In this document: one piece after another, positions 33,400 to 42,647 of the stretch
Numbering within the stretch: position 1 is the stretch's first letter
How the letters are laid out: each line of letters starts with the position of its first letter
Source: SZUA-378 sp036652815
Lineage (GTDB): Bacteria; Bacillota; Clostridia; Lachnospirales; Lachnospiraceae
Length of the DNA: 64,000 nucleotides
Direction: 5' to 3'
Assembly: GCA_036652815.1 (NCBI GenBank)
Contig: JAVVVE010000011.1
Location: 8,105-72,104 of the forward strand
Made by a program: the position numbers and the translations under genes
Notes under the pieces: generated by a model
Seen by the model: the letters and a program-made list of their open reading frames with translations, nothing else
Told to the model about the DNA's origin: nothing
The model's database searches: none

Positions 33400-34635
33400 A
33401 TGAAAGGTAATATTATAGTAGGACAGTCAGGCGGACCAACAGCCGTTATTAACTCAAGTGTAGCAGGTGTATTCAGTGCAGCTAAGAGATTGGGCGTAGA
33501 TAAAATCTATGGTATGGTTCACGGTATTCAGGGATTCTTGGATGAGAACATTGTTGATTTAAAAGAACAGATTAAAGATGAGACAGATATCGAATTATTG
33601 AAAAGAACACCTTCTGCATTTTTAGGTTCTTGTAGATATAAGCTTCCTAAGATAGAGGGTAATGAAGCAGTTTATGATAAGATATTTGCTATTTTAGATA
33701 AGTATAATATTGAATGTTTATTCTATTGTGGTGGTAATGATTCTATGGATACCATCAAGATGTTATCCGATTATGCAGCTATGAAAGGAAAAACACAAAG
33801 ATTCGTTGGAGTGCCTAAGACCATTGATAACGATCTCCCGATTACCGATCATTGCCCCGGATATGCTTCCGCAGCAAAATATATTGCTACTTCTATCAAA
33901 GAGATTATTCGCGATAACGAAAGCTTTGGCGTAGAGAAACCTACCATCTGTATCATAGAGATCATGGGACGTCACGCAGGATGGCTGACAGCGGCAGCAG
34001 CACTTGCCAAAGGAGAAGATTGCTCCGGTGTAGATGCTATCTACATGCCTGAGAGGACTTTTGACCTTGATAAGTTCATGGAAAAAGTAAAAACTCTTGC
34101 AGCTACTAAATCCTCAGTTGTCATCGCAGTATCAGAAGGTATTACATTGGCTGATGGACGTTTTGTATGTGAGCTTGGCAATGCTTCTGATTTTGTGGAT
34201 GCATTTGGTCATAAACAATTATCAGGCTGTGCAGTTACGCTGGCTAATAAAGTAGCAGAAGCAACAGGATTGAAAACACGTGCGATTGAGTTCTCAACAT
34301 TACAGCGTGCAGCGACTCATATGGCTTCTTTAACAGATATTAATGAAGCATTCCAGGTAGGAAATGACGCAGTTCTTGCAGCCGAAGAAGGTAAAACCGG
34401 TATGATGATTACGCTTGACCGAAATGGAGATGCACCTTATGAGTGTGGTACGAGTGCTTATGATATCCACGCAATCGCCAATGTTGAGAGAGCTGTTCCG
34501 GATGAATGGATCACAGCAGATGGCACAGGACTGAATGAAGGATATGAAAAATATGCAAGACCGCTTATCATGGGTGAATTACAGCCGATGATGGTAAATG
34601 GCTTACCGAGACATTTGGTACTTAAGACTAAATAA
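33400..34635 (+). CDS. pfp: 6-phosphofructokinase, pyrophosphate-dependent type
   Basis: A 411-residue phosphofructokinase. It has the N-terminal GQSGGPTAVINSS motif, the phosphoryl-donor loop YCGGNDSMDT, the catalytic PKTIDNDL and the sugar-phosphate motif MGRHAGWL. Asp/Asn at the donor site (GGND rather than ATP-type GGDG) and the length point to the reversible PPi-dependent branch common in Clostridia. The donor would need an assay to confirm. I chose the ATG at 33400 behind AAAGGAG, because an earlier in-frame ATG at 33373 has no box. It is single-gene, with its own terminator. Confidence 0.93.
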   Translation: MKGNIIVGQSGGPTAVINSSVAGVFSAAKRLGVDKIYGMVHGIQGFLDENIVDLKEQIKDETDIELLKRTPSAFLGSCRYKLPKIEGNEAVYDKIFAILDKYNIECLFYCGGNDSMDTIKMLSDYAAMKGKTQRFVGVPKTIDNDLPITDHCPGYASAAKYIATSIKEIIRDNESFGVEKPTICIIEIMGRHAGWLTAAAALAKGEDCSGVDAIYMPERTFDLDKFMEKVKTLAATKSSVVIAVSEGITLADGRFVCELGNASDFVDAFGHKQLSGCAVTLANKVAEATGLKTRAIEFSTLQRAATHMASLTDINEAFQVGNDAVLAAEEGKTGMMITLDRNGDAPYECGTSAYDIHAIANVERAVPDEWITADGTGLNEGYEKYARPLIMGELQPMMVNGLPRHLVLKTK

Positions 34636-34649
34636 ATGAATCATTCACA

Positions 34650-34685
34650 ATACCGCCAAGGTCGAACAACTTTGGCGGTATTTTT
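34650..34685 (+). terminator. Rho-independent terminator after the phosphofructokinase gene
   Basis: ATACCGCCAA (34650-34659) pairs with TTGGCGGTAT (34672-34681), followed by TTTT. Confidence 0.92.
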
Positions 34686-34708
34686 CTTATGAGAGGTTTG
34701 TGTGCAAT

Positions 34709-35698
34709 ATGGTATCAATTAAAGATGTAGCAAAAGAGGCGGGAGTCGCCATCTCCACGGTTTCCAAGGTCTTAAATCATTATCCCAATGTAAGTGAATC
34801 TACCAAACAAAACGTAAGACAGGCGATTGCAAAGCTACACTATGTGCCTAATACAATAGCAGCCGCACTCTCTTCCAAGCAATCGGGGCGGGTGGCACTC
34901 CTTATGAATCTAGAGACGCAGACGCAGGCAATTGACGAGATCGGGATGCAATATCTGTCCGGCGCGATTTGTGCCGCTACAGAATTGGAGATGGATGTTA
35001 TTACTGTCTTTTTCTCTATGATTCAAAATAAACCGTTGGAAGAGATTGTGCGATATTTTCAATCTCAAAATATTACAGGGATCGTAATCTATGGGATTTC
35101 GAAGAAAGATAGGATCCTGACACAGTTGATTGACAGTGAAGTATTTAAGATCGTCGTTGTGGATGCACCGTTGGTTAATGCCAGCACTTCCTGTGTATGG
35201 ATTGATTATAAGCGGGCACAATATGACATTGCTCGAAAAACCATTACAGAGAATCATGCAAAACGCATCCTCTATCTGGCAGGAAAAAGAGAGGCTTATC
35301 CGACCAATGAGCAGATTAGCGGGATACAGAAACTGGTACGGGAACAGGACTTGACCTTACTGATTAGAGAAGGGCGCTCCAGCGAATTGGAAGCCAGAAA
35401 ATTGACCTATCAGTACGGAGCACACAAGGATATCATCGTATGTGCGACTGACCTCATGGCAATCGGTGCAATGAAGGCACTGATGGATATGGATATTTTT
35501 CGCCCGGTATGCGGTTTTGATGGGATTATTCTGATGGGCTATGTAGGAAAACAGATGAATACTGTGAAACAAAATTTTTATCAGGTGTCCGGAGAAGCAG
35601 TCAGAGAAGTGCATAGACTGATGGCGGATGGACAAGGTAAGAACATCGTTTTAGATTACAATCTGGTGCGGATGCGTTATATCGACATTATCTGCTAA
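34709..35698 (+). CDS. LacI-family transcriptional regulator
   Basis: A 329-residue repressor. The N-terminal helix-turn-helix VSIKDVAKEAGVAISTVSKVLNHYP is followed by the hinge helix (AAALSSKQ) and a periplasmic-binding-like effector domain. The effector half is somewhat shortened at the C-terminus. I chose the ATG at 34709, because the GTG at 34700 is too close to the GAGAGG box. It stands directly upstream of glgP, whose promoter carries a perfect LacI-type palindrome, so it probably controls glgP (inference). A maltooligosaccharide or phosphosugar effector is plausible. Confidence 0.92.
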   Translation: MVSIKDVAKEAGVAISTVSKVLNHYPNVSESTKQNVRQAIAKLHYVPNTIAAALSSKQSGRVALLMNLETQTQAIDEIGMQYLSGAICAATELEMDVITVFFSMIQNKPLEEIVRYFQSQNITGIVIYGISKKDRILTQLIDSEVFKIVVVDAPLVNASTSCVWIDYKRAQYDIARKTITENHAKRILYLAGKREAYPTNEQISGIQKLVREQDLTLLIREGRSSELEARKLTYQYGAHKDIIVCATDLMAIGAMKALMDMDIFRPVCGFDGIILMGYVGKQMNTVKQNFYQVSGEAVREVHRLMADGQGKNIVLDYNLVRMRYIDIIC

Positions 35699-35712
35699 AG
35701 ATAAATTAATAC

Positions 35713-35741
35713 TTGCGGAAAACGTTTTCCTGTGGTATGGT
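35713..35741 (+). promoter_or_regulatory. glgP promoter with LacI-type operator
   Basis: TTGCGG (35713-35718), 17 bases and TATGGT (35736-35741). The perfect 14-base palindrome GGAAAACGTTTTCC (35717-35730) fills most of the spacer, a classic repressor position with the AACGTT centre used by LacI-family proteins. Confidence 0.8.
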
Positions 35742-35801
35742 TTCTTTTAGAACGATAAATTTGCTGATAAAACAGATCACAAAGTGTGGAGGAATTAAAT
35801 T

Positions 35802-38117
35802 ATGACGTTACAACTTAAGATGCAAAGAGAAGTTATGCTGATGAACCTGGAACAAAGACTGGAAACACTAACACAGGAAAAATACAACAAGACAGTGTCT
35901 GATTGCACCGACCGTGAATTATATTATGTAATATTGTGTTTGTCTAAGGGATTGATGAATGTTACAACACCGATTTCGGGGGATAAAAAAGTATATTATA
36001 TTTCTGCAGAATTTTTGATTGGTAAATTATTATCCAATAATCTGCTTAACCTCGGGGTCTACGATAAATTAGATGAGATTTTAAAATCAAAAGGAAAGAG
36101 TCTGAGTCTGATTGAAGAAGTAGAGCCGGAGCCATCTTTGGGAAATGGGGGACTGGGCAGACTGGCAGCTTGCTTTTTGGATTCCATCGCTACGTTAGGC
36201 TTACCGGGAGAAGGAATCGGTCTTAATTATCATATGGGACTCTTTAAACAAGAATTTAAAGATCATTTGCAAAATACTGTACCGAATGATTGGATTGAAC
36301 CGGAATCATGGCTGAATAAAACAGATGTTACGTTTAAGGTTAATTTCGGTGACAGACAGGTTGTGTCCAGACTTTATGATATTGATGTGGCAGGATACAA
36401 TAACGGTACGAACAAATTACGTCTCTTTGATATAGAATCCATAGACGAATCTATTGTGAAGGAAGGGATTGATTTTGATAAAGAGGATATTGAAAAGAAT
36501 CTTACACTCTTTCTTTATCCGGATGATTCTGATGAAGCGGGACAATTGTTACGTATTTATCAGCAATATTTTATGGTTAGTAATGCGGCCCAGTTAATCC
36601 TTTCAGAGATGCGCACAAAGCAATACGACCTTCGTAAGATGTATGAACACGCAGTGATTCAGATTAATGATACCCATCCTACCATGGTGATTCCGGAGTT
36701 GATCCGTATCCTGATGGAAGAAAAAGCCTTTACGATGGACGAGGCGATTGAAGTGGTCAGCAAAACTTGTGCCTACACCAATCATACCATATTGTCAGAA
36801 GCTCTTGAAAAATGGCCATTGGCATATCTGGAAAAAGTGGTACCACAATTAGTTCCGATCATCAAAGAATTAGATAAGAGAGTCGCAGCGAAGTATAAAG
36901 ATCCTCGGGTACAGATTATTGATAAAGAGAAGCGTGTGCATATGGCACATATTGATATTCATTATGGATTTAGCGTAAATGGCGTAGCAGCGATCCATAC
37001 GGAGATTTTGAAAGAAACTGAATTGAAACCTTTCTATGATATTTATCCGGAGAAGTTCAACAATAAAACGAACGGTATTACGTTTAGAAGATGGCTCTTG
37101 TCCTGTAATAAGGAGTTGGCTGATTATTTAACACAGACCATAGGAGAAGGCTATAAGCGAGACGCCACACGTTTGGAACAGCTATTAAACTATCGTGATA
37201 ATGCGGATGTGTTAGATGCCCTGTATCAGATTAAACAGGTAAAGAAGCAACAGCTTGTAGAATATGTGCAAAAAACACAGGGTGTGACCTTGGATCAAAA
37301 TGCTATCTTTGATATTCAGATTAAAAGATTACATGAATATAAGAGACAGCAGATGAATGCACTGTATATCATCCATAAATATTTAGAGATTAAAAAAGGC
37401 AAGAAACCGACGACTCCGATTACTTTTATCTTTGGTGCCAAAGCAGCACCGGCCTATATCATCGCGCAGGATATCATTCATCTGATTTTGGTATTGCAGG
37501 ATATCGTGAATCACGATCCGGAGGTAAGTCCGTATATGAAAGTCCTGATGATAGAGAACTATAACGTCAGCAAGGCTGAGAAACTGATTCCGGCATGCGA
37601 TATTTCGGAACAGATCTCACTGGCATCCAAGGAAGCCTCAGGAACCAGTAATATGAAATTTATGCTAAATGGGGCTGTAACACTGGGAACCTCAGATGGC
37701 GCAAATGTGGAGATTGATGAACTGGTAGGAGAAGATAACATCTATATCTTTGGGGAGAAAAGTGAACAGGTTATCGCTCATTATGAAAAGAAAGATTATA
37801 TACCAAAGAAGCTGTATCAGGCATCACCGGTCATCCGTGAAGCAGTTGATTTTATCGTAGGAAAAGAGGCGATGAAGATAGGACATGCCAAGAACCTAAA
37901 GAGATTATACGGGGAACTGCTGTCCAAGGACTGGTTTATGACATTACTTGACTTTGAAGATTATATCAAGGTAAAGGATCAGATGTTTAGAGATTATGAA
38001 GATAAAATGAAATGGAAGAAGAGGATGCTTGTCAATATTGCAAAAGCAGGTTTCTTCTCATCCGATAGAACGATTGCAGATTACAATCGGGATATTTGGA
38101 AACTGAATACAAAATAA
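35802..38117 (+). CDS. glgP: Glycogen/maltodextrin phosphorylase
   Basis: A 771-residue GT35 enzyme releasing glucose-1-phosphate from alpha-1,4-glucans. It shows EPEPSLGNGGLGRLAACFLDS, NGITFRRWL, the IKRLHEYKRQ motif, and the PLP lysine K619 in SGTSNMKFMLNGA. It is slightly shorter than the usual 800 or so residues, without obvious gaps in the motifs. GGAGG precedes the ATG. With the amylase, MalQ and the ABC transporter of this window it completes maltodextrin use. Confidence 0.96.
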   Translation: MTLQLKMQREVMLMNLEQRLETLTQEKYNKTVSDCTDRELYYVILCLSKGLMNVTTPISGDKKVYYISAEFLIGKLLSNNLLNLGVYDKLDEILKSKGKSLSLIEEVEPEPSLGNGGLGRLAACFLDSIATLGLPGEGIGLNYHMGLFKQEFKDHLQNTVPNDWIEPESWLNKTDVTFKVNFGDRQVVSRLYDIDVAGYNNGTNKLRLFDIESIDESIVKEGIDFDKEDIEKNLTLFLYPDDSDEAGQLLRIYQQYFMVSNAAQLILSEMRTKQYDLRKMYEHAVIQINDTHPTMVIPELIRILMEEKAFTMDEAIEVVSKTCAYTNHTILSEALEKWPLAYLEKVVPQLVPIIKELDKRVAAKYKDPRVQIIDKEKRVHMAHIDIHYGFSVNGVAAIHTEILKETELKPFYDIYPEKFNNKTNGITFRRWLLSCNKELADYLTQTIGEGYKRDATRLEQLLNYRDNADVLDALYQIKQVKKQQLVEYVQKTQGVTLDQNAIFDIQIKRLHEYKRQQMNALYIIHKYLEIKKGKKPTTPITFIFGAKAAPAYIIAQDIIHLILVLQDIVNHDPEVSPYMKVLMIENYNVSKAEKLIPACDISEQISLASKEASGTSNMKFMLNGAVTLGTSDGANVEIDELVGEDNIYIFGEKSEQVIAHYEKKDYIPKKLYQASPVIREAVDFIVGKEAMKIGHAKNLKRLYGELLSKDWFMTLLDFEDYIKVKDQMFRDYEDKMKWKKRMLVNIAKAGFFSSDRTIADYNRDIWKLNTK

Positions 38118-38166
38118 ACACAAAACCGGCCACAAGATGGTAAAACGTCTGTGACCGGTTTTGTGT
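38118..38166. terminator. Hairpin between convergent genes, likely bidirectional terminator
   Basis: ACACAAAACCGG (38118-38129) pairs with CCGGTTTTGTGT (38155-38166), with further CACA/TGTG pairing inside. On the reverse strand it is followed by TTTATTTT, and on the forward strand there is no long T-run beyond the stem itself. Confidence 0.75.
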
Positions 38167-38199
38167 TCGATATCCCGGAGGTAAAAGCAGGGGCAGGTT

Positions 38200-38664
38200 T
38201 CAGTTGCTTTCAGAGGATGGTGGAGGAAGAATCTGTGCCTTGGTGAGAGAGGCCTGAATCGCATCCAATAACACCATGCTGGTATATTTGTTGTCATCAG
38301 AATAGGTAATACCATCAAAAGACTGGTTCTCACAGATCTGATTAACCAGGTCTTGAAAAGAAGGTTCGATCAGAGGGTACATGGTAGTCACTGCTTCATC
38401 CAAATTTACCAGACGGATAGAATTGATATTATTTTCGTCAACAACAACTTCGATATCTATGGTATTGTCATTCAGGGTAAGAGAGGTAGTATAGACCCCC
38501 GGTATGTAGGTGCTTGCAGGTACAGCGGTGTTTGGATTCTTCTTGCCGTCCGGTAGGAACATGATTATGATAAGTATGACAAAAAGAATGCCAAGGGCGA
38601 TAAAAATACCGGTATAGATCAGTTCCTTTAGATGCAGAACAACAATTTTTGTTTTAGAACTCAT
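38200..38664 (-). CDS. Membrane-anchored protein with degenerate FMN-binding-like domain
   Basis: A 154-residue protein with a short cytoplasmic start, one membrane helix at about 15-37, and an outside domain. The stretch YIPGVYTTSLTLNDNTIDIE, the DENNINSIRL strand and the final KYTSMVLLDAI resemble the FMN-binding (RnfG/NosR-type) fold in outline. The SGAT flavin-attachment threonine motif is missing (YSDDNKYTS instead), so flavin binding is doubtful. A GGGGAT box lies upstream. It converges on glgP and is divergent from the dapF unit. Confidence 0.65.
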   Translation of the reverse strand: MSSKTKIVVLHLKELIYTGIFIALGILFVILIIIMFLPDGKKNPNTAVPASTYIPGVYTTSLTLNDNTIDIEVVVDENNINSIRLVNLDEAVTTMYPLIEPSFQDLVNQICENQSFDGITYSDDNKYTSMVLLDAIQASLTKAQILPPPSSESN

Positions 38665-38719
38665 AGTAATATCCCCATTTAATTTGTTTTTTATATTCTA
38701 TGAAAGGAAGGGGAAAAGT

Positions 38720-38821
38720 ATGAATAAAACCAATCAACCTGAAAATATTGACAGAGAGCAAGCCACCCTTTATGATAATACCATAAAAGGATCCAACGGC
38801 AGGGCTGGAAAGACGGGGTAG
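38720..38821 (+). CDS. Possible 33-residue protein upstream of dapF
   Basis: A short frame (MNKTNQPENIDREQ and so on, ending GRAGKTG) with a strong GGAAGGGG site 6 bases before its ATG. It stops 7 bases before the dapF start, whose own box (GAAGGA) overlaps the stop region. It is hydrophilic, without cysteines or membrane segment, and not recognised. It could be a real small protein, a leader peptide coupling dapF translation, or a chance frame. Confidence 0.4.
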   Translation: MNKTNQPENIDREQATLYDNTIKGSNGRAGKTG

Positions 38822-38828
38822 AAGGAAT

Positions 38829-39662
38829 ATGAAATTTACAAAGATGCATGGTTGTGGCAATGATTATATCTATGTGAATGGGTTTGAAGAGCAAGTGACA
38901 AATAAGCCAGAAACAGTGAGACGGTTGAGCGACAGACATTTTGGTATCGGCGGGGATGGGGTTATCTTTATCAATCCATCAAAAGAAGCGGATTTTGAGA
39001 TGGAGATGTATAATGCAGATGGCAGCAGAGGACAGATGTGTGGAAATGGAATTCGCTGTGTGGGTAAATTTGTCTATGATAAAGGGATGACAGATAAGAC
39101 TCAGATTAGCGTGGTGAGCTTTGGTGCTATGAAATATCTGGATCTTACGGTAAAGAATGGAGTGGTAGACAGTGTATGCGTGAATATGGGAGAACCGGAA
39201 TTAGAGGCAGACAAGATACCGGTTATTTCGGAGCATGCAACAGTTCTGTCAGAACCTATTGAAGTGGATGGTATCTCTTATCTGATGACCTGTGTATCTA
39301 TGGGAAATCCGCATGCCGTGATATTTGTGGATGAGGTATCAGAGCTGGAGTTGACCGGGATCGGCCCTAAATTGGAAAAGCATGCGAGATTTCCAGAGAG
39401 AACGAATACAGAATTTGTGCAGGTATTAGACCGTCATACGGTATCGATGCGAGTCTGGGAGCGAGGTACCGGAGAGACACTGGCTTGTGGAACAGGGTGC
39501 TGTGCTACGGTGGTTGCCGCTATCTTAAATGGTTTGACGGATAATGAAGTAACTGTTAAACTGTTAGGTGGCAGTTTGTTGATACGTTGGGATCGCTCCA
39601 CCAATCTACTCTATATGACAGGACCTGCGGTTACTGTATTTGAAGGTACCATCGATCTATAA
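38829..39662 (+). CDS. dapF: Diaminopimelate epimerase
   Basis: Converts LL- to meso-diaminopimelate for lysine and peptidoglycan. The 277-residue enzyme has the two-cysteine active site C71 (MCGNGIRCVGKF) and C220 (ACGTGCCATV), with the start MKFTKMHGCGNDYIY typical of the family. GAAGGA is upstream. dapL follows 49 bases later, so the two last steps of the aminotransferase DAP pathway sit together. Confidence 0.97.
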   Translation: MKFTKMHGCGNDYIYVNGFEEQVTNKPETVRRLSDRHFGIGGDGVIFINPSKEADFEMEMYNADGSRGQMCGNGIRCVGKFVYDKGMTDKTQISVVSFGAMKYLDLTVKNGVVDSVCVNMGEPELEADKIPVISEHATVLSEPIEVDGISYLMTCVSMGNPHAVIFVDEVSELELTGIGPKLEKHARFPERTNTEFVQVLDRHTVSMRVWERGTGETLACGTGCCATVVAAILNGLTDNEVTVKLLGGSLLIRWDRSTNLLYMTGPAVTVFEGTIDL

Positions 39663-39711
39663 GCAGCTTTTTTAGACAACATACGATGAAAGAATCAGGA
39701 GGAACAAGAAT

Positions 39712-40926
39712 ATGTTTCAGGTAAATGATAATTATCTTAAATTACAGGGCAGTTATCTATTCTCAACGATTGGGAAAAAAGTGGCGGCTTACTCACAAGA
39801 ACATCCGGACAAAAAGATTATCAGACTGGGGATTGGTGATGTGACACAACCATTGGCACCGGCTATTATCACAGCATTGCATACGGCAGTGGATGAGATG
39901 GGGGATGCTGCAACCTTCAGAGGATATGCACCGGATATGGGATATGAATTTTTACGAACAGCGATAGCAGAGAATGATTATAAAGCAAGAGGCTGTGAAA
40001 TCTATGCAGATGAGATATTTATCTCGGATGGAGCCAAAGGAGATTCCGGTAATATTCAGGAGATATTTAGTGTAAATAATAAAATTGCAGTATGTGATCC
40101 GGTCTATCCGGTGTATGTGGATACCAATGTAATGGCGGGCAGAACCGGCACCTATGATGTCGCAACAGAGAACTGGAGTGATGTCATCTATATGCCATGT
40201 ACCGAAGAAAATAATTTTGCACCGGAATTACCAACGAGAACGCCGGACATTATCTATCTGTGTTTTCCTAATAATCCGACAGGTTCTACGATTACTAAGT
40301 CACAATTACAGGAATGGGTAGATTATGCCAATCAAGTAGGCGCTGTGATCATCTATGATGCTGCATATGAAGCATATGTATCCGAAGAAGACGTCGCACA
40401 TACCATCTATGAATGTGCGGGAGCCAGAACCTGTGCGATAGAACTCCGTTCTTTCTCTAAGAATGCCGGATTTACGGGAGTACGCCTCGGTTGTACCGTG
40501 ATACCGAAAGAACTGAAATCGGGAGAAGTATCTCTGCATTCCCTGTGGGCAAGAAGGCATGGTACCAAATATAACGGAGCTCCATATATTGTGCAAAGAG
40601 CGGGAGAAGCAGTCTATTCAGCAGAAGGAAAAACACAGCTGAAAGAGCAGGTCGCTTATTATATGAAGAATGCAAAGTATATTTACGATGGATTAAAGAC
40701 AGCCGGTTATCGCGTATCGGGTGGTGTGAATGCTCCTTATATCTGGCTAAAAGCACCAAACCACATGACTAGCTGGGAATTTTTCGATTACTTATTAGAA
40801 CGTGCCAATGTCGTAGGAACACCGGGTTCGGGATTCGGGCCAAGTGGTGAGACTTATTTCCGGCTGACTGCATTTGGCAGCTATGAGAATACCGTAGAAG
40901 CGATGAAACGAATCAAGGCTCTCTAG
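39712..40926 (+). CDS. dapL: LL-diaminopimelate aminotransferase
   Basis: A 404-residue PLP aminotransferase that makes LL-diaminopimelate directly from tetrahydrodipicolinate. The N-terminus (FQVNDNYLKLQGSYLF) and IIRLGIGDVTQPL are diagnostic of DapL. FPNNPTGS and the PLP lysine K250 in SFSKNAGFTGVRLG are present. AGGAGG precedes the ATG. It marks the aminotransferase variant of lysine synthesis used by many Clostridia. Confidence 0.96.
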   Translation: MFQVNDNYLKLQGSYLFSTIGKKVAAYSQEHPDKKIIRLGIGDVTQPLAPAIITALHTAVDEMGDAATFRGYAPDMGYEFLRTAIAENDYKARGCEIYADEIFISDGAKGDSGNIQEIFSVNNKIAVCDPVYPVYVDTNVMAGRTGTYDVATENWSDVIYMPCTEENNFAPELPTRTPDIIYLCFPNNPTGSTITKSQLQEWVDYANQVGAVIIYDAAYEAYVSEEDVAHTIYECAGARTCAIELRSFSKNAGFTGVRLGCTVIPKELKSGEVSLHSLWARRHGTKYNGAPYIVQRAGEAVYSAEGKTQLKEQVAYYMKNAKYIYDGLKTAGYRVSGGVNAPYIWLKAPNHMTSWEFFDYLLERANVVGTPGSGFGPSGETYFRLTAFGSYENTVEAMKRIKAL

Positions 40927-41004
40927 TGAGACCTGAGAAAACATACAAAATACACAAAAACAGGCACCCATAATTGGAAGTAGTGACAAAGTTGTATAAA
41001 AGTG

Positions 41005-41033
41005 TTGCATTCCAAGGGTGTCTGTGATAGTAT
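41005..41033 (+). promoter_or_regulatory. Promoter of the maltodextrin ABC operon
   Basis: TTGCAT (41005-41010), 17 bases and TAGTAT (41028-41033). The transcript would begin near 41040 and leave a leader of about 185 bases. Confidence 0.65.
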
Positions 41034-41047
41034 CAATTTAGAGTTAA

Positions 41048-41082
41048 TGGAAACGTTACCGACACCGATACCGACAACGGTA
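41048..41082. promoter_or_regulatory. Candidate operator region (cre/LacI-like site plus tandem 12-mers)
   Basis: TGGAAACGTTACC (41048-41060) resembles a catabolite-response or LacI-type site with the AACGTT centre also found in the glgP operator. It overlaps two tandem 12-base units, TACCGACACCGA (41057-41068) and TACCGACAACGG (41069-41080). The second holds the inverted repeat TACCG-ACAA-CGGTA. The position just after the transcription start suits repression. Confidence 0.6.
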
Positions 41083-41225
41083 CCAATGATGATACAGAAG
41101 AGAAAAACATGACCTATTAATTCGGGGAATAAGTAGTCCCAACGATGTATATACTGATATAAGCTGTATTAATACAGGAATGGGATTCAACACATTTATG
41201 GAAAAGAAAGAGAGAGGTATCAGTT

Positions 41226-42629
41226 ATGAAGAAAAAAGTAATTAGTACATTGTTAAGCGTAGCTATGGTAGCTACCTTACTGGTAGGATGCGGAAGCAAA
41301 GCAGAAGCACCAGCAGCAGAGACACCGGCTGCAACAGAAGCGGCACCTGCAACAGAAGCAGCACCTGCAACAGAAGCTGCAGCAGCAGGAGAAGGCAAAG
41401 TATACTACTTGAGCTTTAAACCTGAATCAGATGCGATTTGGCAAGACCTTGCTAAGAAATATACAGCAGAGACCGGTGTAGAAGTTAAAGTGGTAACAGC
41501 AGCAAACGGAACCTATGAGCAAACTTTGAAATCAGAGATTGCTAATACAGAAGCACCTACTTTATTCCAAATTAATGGACCTGTAGGATATCAATCATGG
41601 TCAGAGTATTGTGCAGACTTAAAAGATACCGAACTGTATAGCTGGTTACTCGATAAGAGTCTTGCAGTTACAGGAGATGACGGCGGCGTTTATGGTATCC
41701 CTTATGTAGTAGAAGGATATGGTATCATCTACAACAACGCGATCATGGATAAATACTTTGCAATGGATGGCGCAAAAGCAGCTTCTATGGACGAGATTAA
41801 TAACTTTGATACTTTAAAAGCAGTCGTAGAAGATATGCAGTCTAAAAAAGATAAGTTAGGAATCGAGGGCGTGTTTGGTTCTACTTCTCTGACTCCCGGC
41901 GATGACTGGAGATGGCAGACACATTTAGCTAATATTCCGGTATACTATGAGTACAAAGATAAGAACGTTACAGATACAGATAACTTAGAATTCACATACA
42001 GTGATAACTATAAGAATATCTTCGATTTATACATCAACAATTCTTGTACAGAACCGGGACTGCTTGGCAGCAAATCAGTAGATGATTCTATGGCTGAATT
42101 GGCATTAGGCAAAGCAGCTATGATTCAAAACGGTAACTGGGGATGGGGACAAATCGCAGGCGTTGATGGTAACGTTGTGAAAGAAACAGATGTTAAATTC
42201 TTACCTATCTATACCGGCATCAAAGGAGAAGAGAAACAGGGCTTATGTACAGGTACAGAGAACTTCTTCGCAATCAACAGTCAGGCATCAGAAGCAGATC
42301 AAAAAGCATCTATCGCATTTGTAGAATGGTTATTTAGTTCTGAAACAGGAAAAGCAGCAGTTACTAATGATTTAGGATTCATCGCTCCATTTAATACTTT
42401 CTCAGACGCTGAGAAACCAAAAGATCCATTGGCACAGGAAGTTATCAAATATATGGCAGATACTTCTAAGACCAGTGTAGCTTGGAACTTCACATCATTC
42501 CCTAGTCAACAGTTCAAAGATGACTTCGGTGCAGCATTACTTGAATATGCAGCAGGAAGCATCAAATGGGATGACGTTAAGACAACCGTTGTAGATTCAT
42601 GGGCAGCTGAAAAAGCGGCAACTAAATAG
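41226..42629 (+). CDS. Sugar ABC transporter substrate-binding lipoprotein
   Basis: A 467-residue extracellular solute-binding protein. It has a signal peptide with lipobox LLVGC (lipid-modified C22), then a low-complexity Ala/Pro/Thr/Glu linker with repeated PATEAA units (about residues 28-55), then a family-1 binding fold (VYYLSFKPESDAIWQDLAKKY). Two permeases, MalQ and a LacI regulator follow, so maltose/maltodextrin is the likely ligand. No ATPase gene is present, so a shared MsmK/MalK-type ATPase elsewhere must be used. GAGAGG is upstream. Confidence 0.93.
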   Translation: MKKKVISTLLSVAMVATLLVGCGSKAEAPAAETPAATEAAPATEAAPATEAAAAGEGKVYYLSFKPESDAIWQDLAKKYTAETGVEVKVVTAANGTYEQTLKSEIANTEAPTLFQINGPVGYQSWSEYCADLKDTELYSWLLDKSLAVTGDDGGVYGIPYVVEGYGIIYNNAIMDKYFAMDGAKAASMDEINNFDTLKAVVEDMQSKKDKLGIEGVFGSTSLTPGDDWRWQTHLANIPVYYEYKDKNVTDTDNLEFTYSDNYKNIFDLYINNSCTEPGLLGSKSVDDSMAELALGKAAMIQNGNWGWGQIAGVDGNVVKETDVKFLPIYTGIKGEEKQGLCTGTENFFAINSQASEADQKASIAFVEWLFSSETGKAAVTNDLGFIAPFNTFSDAEKPKDPLAQEVIKYMADTSKTSVAWNFTSFPSQQFKDDFGAALLEYAAGSIKWDDVKTTVVDSWAAEKAATK

Positions 42630-42647
42630 GACTCATAACTCTAATTC

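Noticed and set aside
41117..41398. Alanine-rich reverse-strand frame (repeated AGAASV units)
   Set aside because: It mirrors the repetitive PATEAA linker of the substrate-binding lipoprotein on the forward strand and has no other support.
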